Source of the DNA: Gemmatimonadota bacterium
Lineage (GTDB): Bacteria > Gemmatimonadota > Gemmatimonadetes > Longimicrobiales > Longimicrobiaceae
Reading direction: 5' to 3'
DNA: 7,012 bases
NCBI GenBank assembly: GCA_019348475.1
Contig: JAHWJJ010000246.1
Location: 1-7,012 of the forward strand
The position numbers were made by a program, and so were the translations under genes. Below, piece after piece: positions 5,736 to 7,012 of this stretch (position 1 is its first letter; every line of letters starts with the position of its first letter). The notes beneath the pieces were generated by a model that had not been told where the DNA came from, did no database searches, and saw nothing but the letters and a program-made list of their open reading frames with translations.

Positions 5736-6850
5736 CGGCGCACGCCACCCCCGCCGCGCAGCCGGAGCCGCGCGCCCACCCGGGCGTGGTGAGCGCCGAC
5801 GACCGGGGGCTGCAGCGCCGCGGCCGCGACCTGCTGTTCGCCGTGGCCACCGCGCTTCGCTCGCTGCAGCTGTACCCGCTGGAGAACCAGACGGTGGTCT
5901 CCGCGCTGGCGGAGCTGGACGCGGTGACGCAGGACCTGCTCTCGGTCGAGGAGCAGATCACGGTGCGCTTCGTGGGCGATTTCTTCTTCGTCAACGACCT
6001 GCGGCTGCGGGTGGACCTGCAGAGCTACGCCACCTACGGCACCGTGGGGCGCGCCCTTTCGCGCCACGGCATCGGCGAGCTGGAGGTGTTTCGCGGCGCC
6101 ACCGTCCCCGAGTGGACGGCGCTGCTGGCGCTGGTGAACGCCGACCCCGACCCGGAAGACCGCTTCGGCGCCTTTCTGGAGCGGCTGGGGCGCACCGCGG
6201 TGCTGCACCTGGCCGTGGGGGCGGACCGGGAGAGCGAGCCGGACCTGCGCGACGAGGAGTCGCGGCGCATGGCCAAGCGCGCCTACGCGCAGACGGTGGC
6301 GGTGGCGCGCGAGGTGATGGGGGGGATGCGGATGGGGAAGGGCGTGAGCATGCGCCCGGTGAAGCGCGCCGTGCAGTCCATCGTGGACCAGGTGCTCTCC
6401 AACGAAACCTCGATCGTGGGGCTGACCACCCTGCGCGACTACGACGAGTACACCTTCACCCACTCGGTGAACGTCTGCATCTTTTCCGTGGCGCTGGGAA
6501 AGAAGCTGGGGCTGCACAAGCACCAGCTGTACGAGCTGGGGCTGGGGGCGCTCCTGCACGACGTGGGAAAGGCGCGCATGCCGCTGGATCTCATCAACAA
6601 GAGCGGCCCGCTGACCCAGGAGGAGTTCAGGGTGCTGCAGGAGCACCCCACGGAGGGGCTGCTGTCGATGTTCGACATGCGCGGCCTTGCCGAGCTCCCC
6701 CTGCGCGCCATGCTGATGGCGTACGAGCACCACATGAAGGTGGACCAGACGGGGTACCCGGTCAGCGCCCGCCCCCGCGACCCCACCCTTTTCGGCCGCA
6801 TCGTGGCCGTGGCCGACGCCTTCGACGCGGCCACCACCAAGCGCAGCTAA
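5732..6850 (+). CDS. HD-GYP-type phosphohydrolase, interrupted by an in-frame TAA
   Basis: HD-GYP proteins are metal-dependent phosphodiesterases, many of which degrade cyclic di-GMP. Residues about 28-165 are an N-terminal domain like that of the upstream HEAT protein. The HD-GYP domain starts near 205, with likely metal ligands His244 (FTHSVN), His276-Asp277 (LLHDVGK), His305 (QEHP) and His333-His334 (YEHH), and the GYP signature at 341-343. The usual DGxGYP reads DQTGYP and the usual HHE reads HHM. The frame ends at TAA 6848-6850 directly after TTKRS, where the family has a conserved tyrosine; the rest of the domain follows in the same frame. The GTG start overlaps the upstream stop (GTGA), so the pair is probably co-translated. 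Cyclic di-GMP is the likely substrate but is unproven. Confidence 0.85.
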   Translation: MTAHATPAAQPEPRAHPGVVSADDRGLQRRGRDLLFAVATALRSLQLYPLENQTVVSALAELDAVTQDLLSVEEQITVRFVGDFFFVNDLRLRVDLQSYATYGTVGRALSRHGIGELEVFRGATVPEWTALLALVNADPDPEDRFGAFLERLGRTAVLHLAVGADRESEPDLRDEESRRMAKRAYAQTVAVAREVMGGMRMGKGVSMRPVKRAVQSIVDQVLSNETSIVGLTTLRDYDEYTFTHSVNVCIFSVALGKKLGLHKHQLYELGLGALLHDVGKARMPLDLINKSGPLTQEEFRVLQEHPTEGLLSMFDMRGLAELPLRAMLMAYEHHMKVDQTGYPVSARPRDPTLFGRIVAVADAFDAATTKRS

Positions 6851-7012
6851 CAGGCGCAGCCCAGGCCGACGGACCGCGTGCTCAAGGACATGCGCGACAA
6901 CCCCGCGCGCGGCTACGACACGCTGCTGGTGAAGGCGTTCGGCAGCATGACCGGCAGCAACCCCGTGGGAAACGTCGTCATCCTGGACACCATCGGCCTG
7001 GCGGTGGGGTGC
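6851..7012 (+). pseudogene. C-terminal remainder of the HD-GYP gene beyond the stop, truncated by the window end
   Basis: After the TAA, the same frame stays open for all 54 remaining codons. It reads as the expected HD-GYP tail: a helix with DRVLKDMRDNPARGYD, then LLVKAFGSMTG, then a PVG..V.LDT strand segment. There is no independent start or ribosome-binding site. The last 20 or so residues (SNPVGN, then DTIGLAVGC) fit the family pattern less well than the part before. A single base change, TAC or TAT to TAA, would explain the break. Whether this is a real nonsense mutation or a sequence error near a contig end cannot be settled here. Confidence 0.65.

Overview
The window is GC-rich bacterial DNA from an accessory-poor, chromosomal-looking region. 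The high GC content, the lexA/trpC head-to-head arrangement, the HEAT-repeat plus HD-GYP gene pair and the intergenic TTCCCT(A/G) heptamer arrays suggest Gemmatimonadota, perhaps a Longimicrobium-like organism. That assignment is inference from memory of such genomes and was not tested. The window ends inside a gene and may be the end of a draft contig.

Layout. Positions 1-364 hold no convincing gene but carry several repeat structures: three inverted repeats (23-50, 196-238, 249-272) and an eight-copy heptamer array (312-367). On the minus strand, a 44-codon ORF of unknown function (365-499) lies downstream of lexA (645-1265), the SOS repressor. A strong-looking lexA promoter sits at 1310-1338. 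It is threaded with four copies of TTCGG arranged as two direct-repeat pairs, and these are candidate LexA operators.

On the plus strand, trpC (1355-2158), trpF (2155-2808) and trpB (2805-4010) are joined by 4-base ATGA stop/start overlaps. They form a translationally coupled cassette for late steps of tryptophan synthesis: phosphoribosylanthranilate isomerisation (TrpF), indole-glycerol-phosphate formation (TrpC), and the indole-plus-serine condensation (TrpB). trpA does not follow.

After a 36-base gap come a HEAT-repeat protein gene (4047-5735) and an HD-GYP-type phosphohydrolase gene (from 5732), which overlap by GTGA. The two proteins appear to share the same kind of N-terminal module, so they may form a signalling pair with different C-terminal halves. 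The HD-GYP reading frame is cut by a TAA at 6848-6850, exactly where the family has a conserved tyrosine. The same frame then continues, with recognisable family sequence, to the end of the window. This is either a real nonsense mutation or an error near a contig end.
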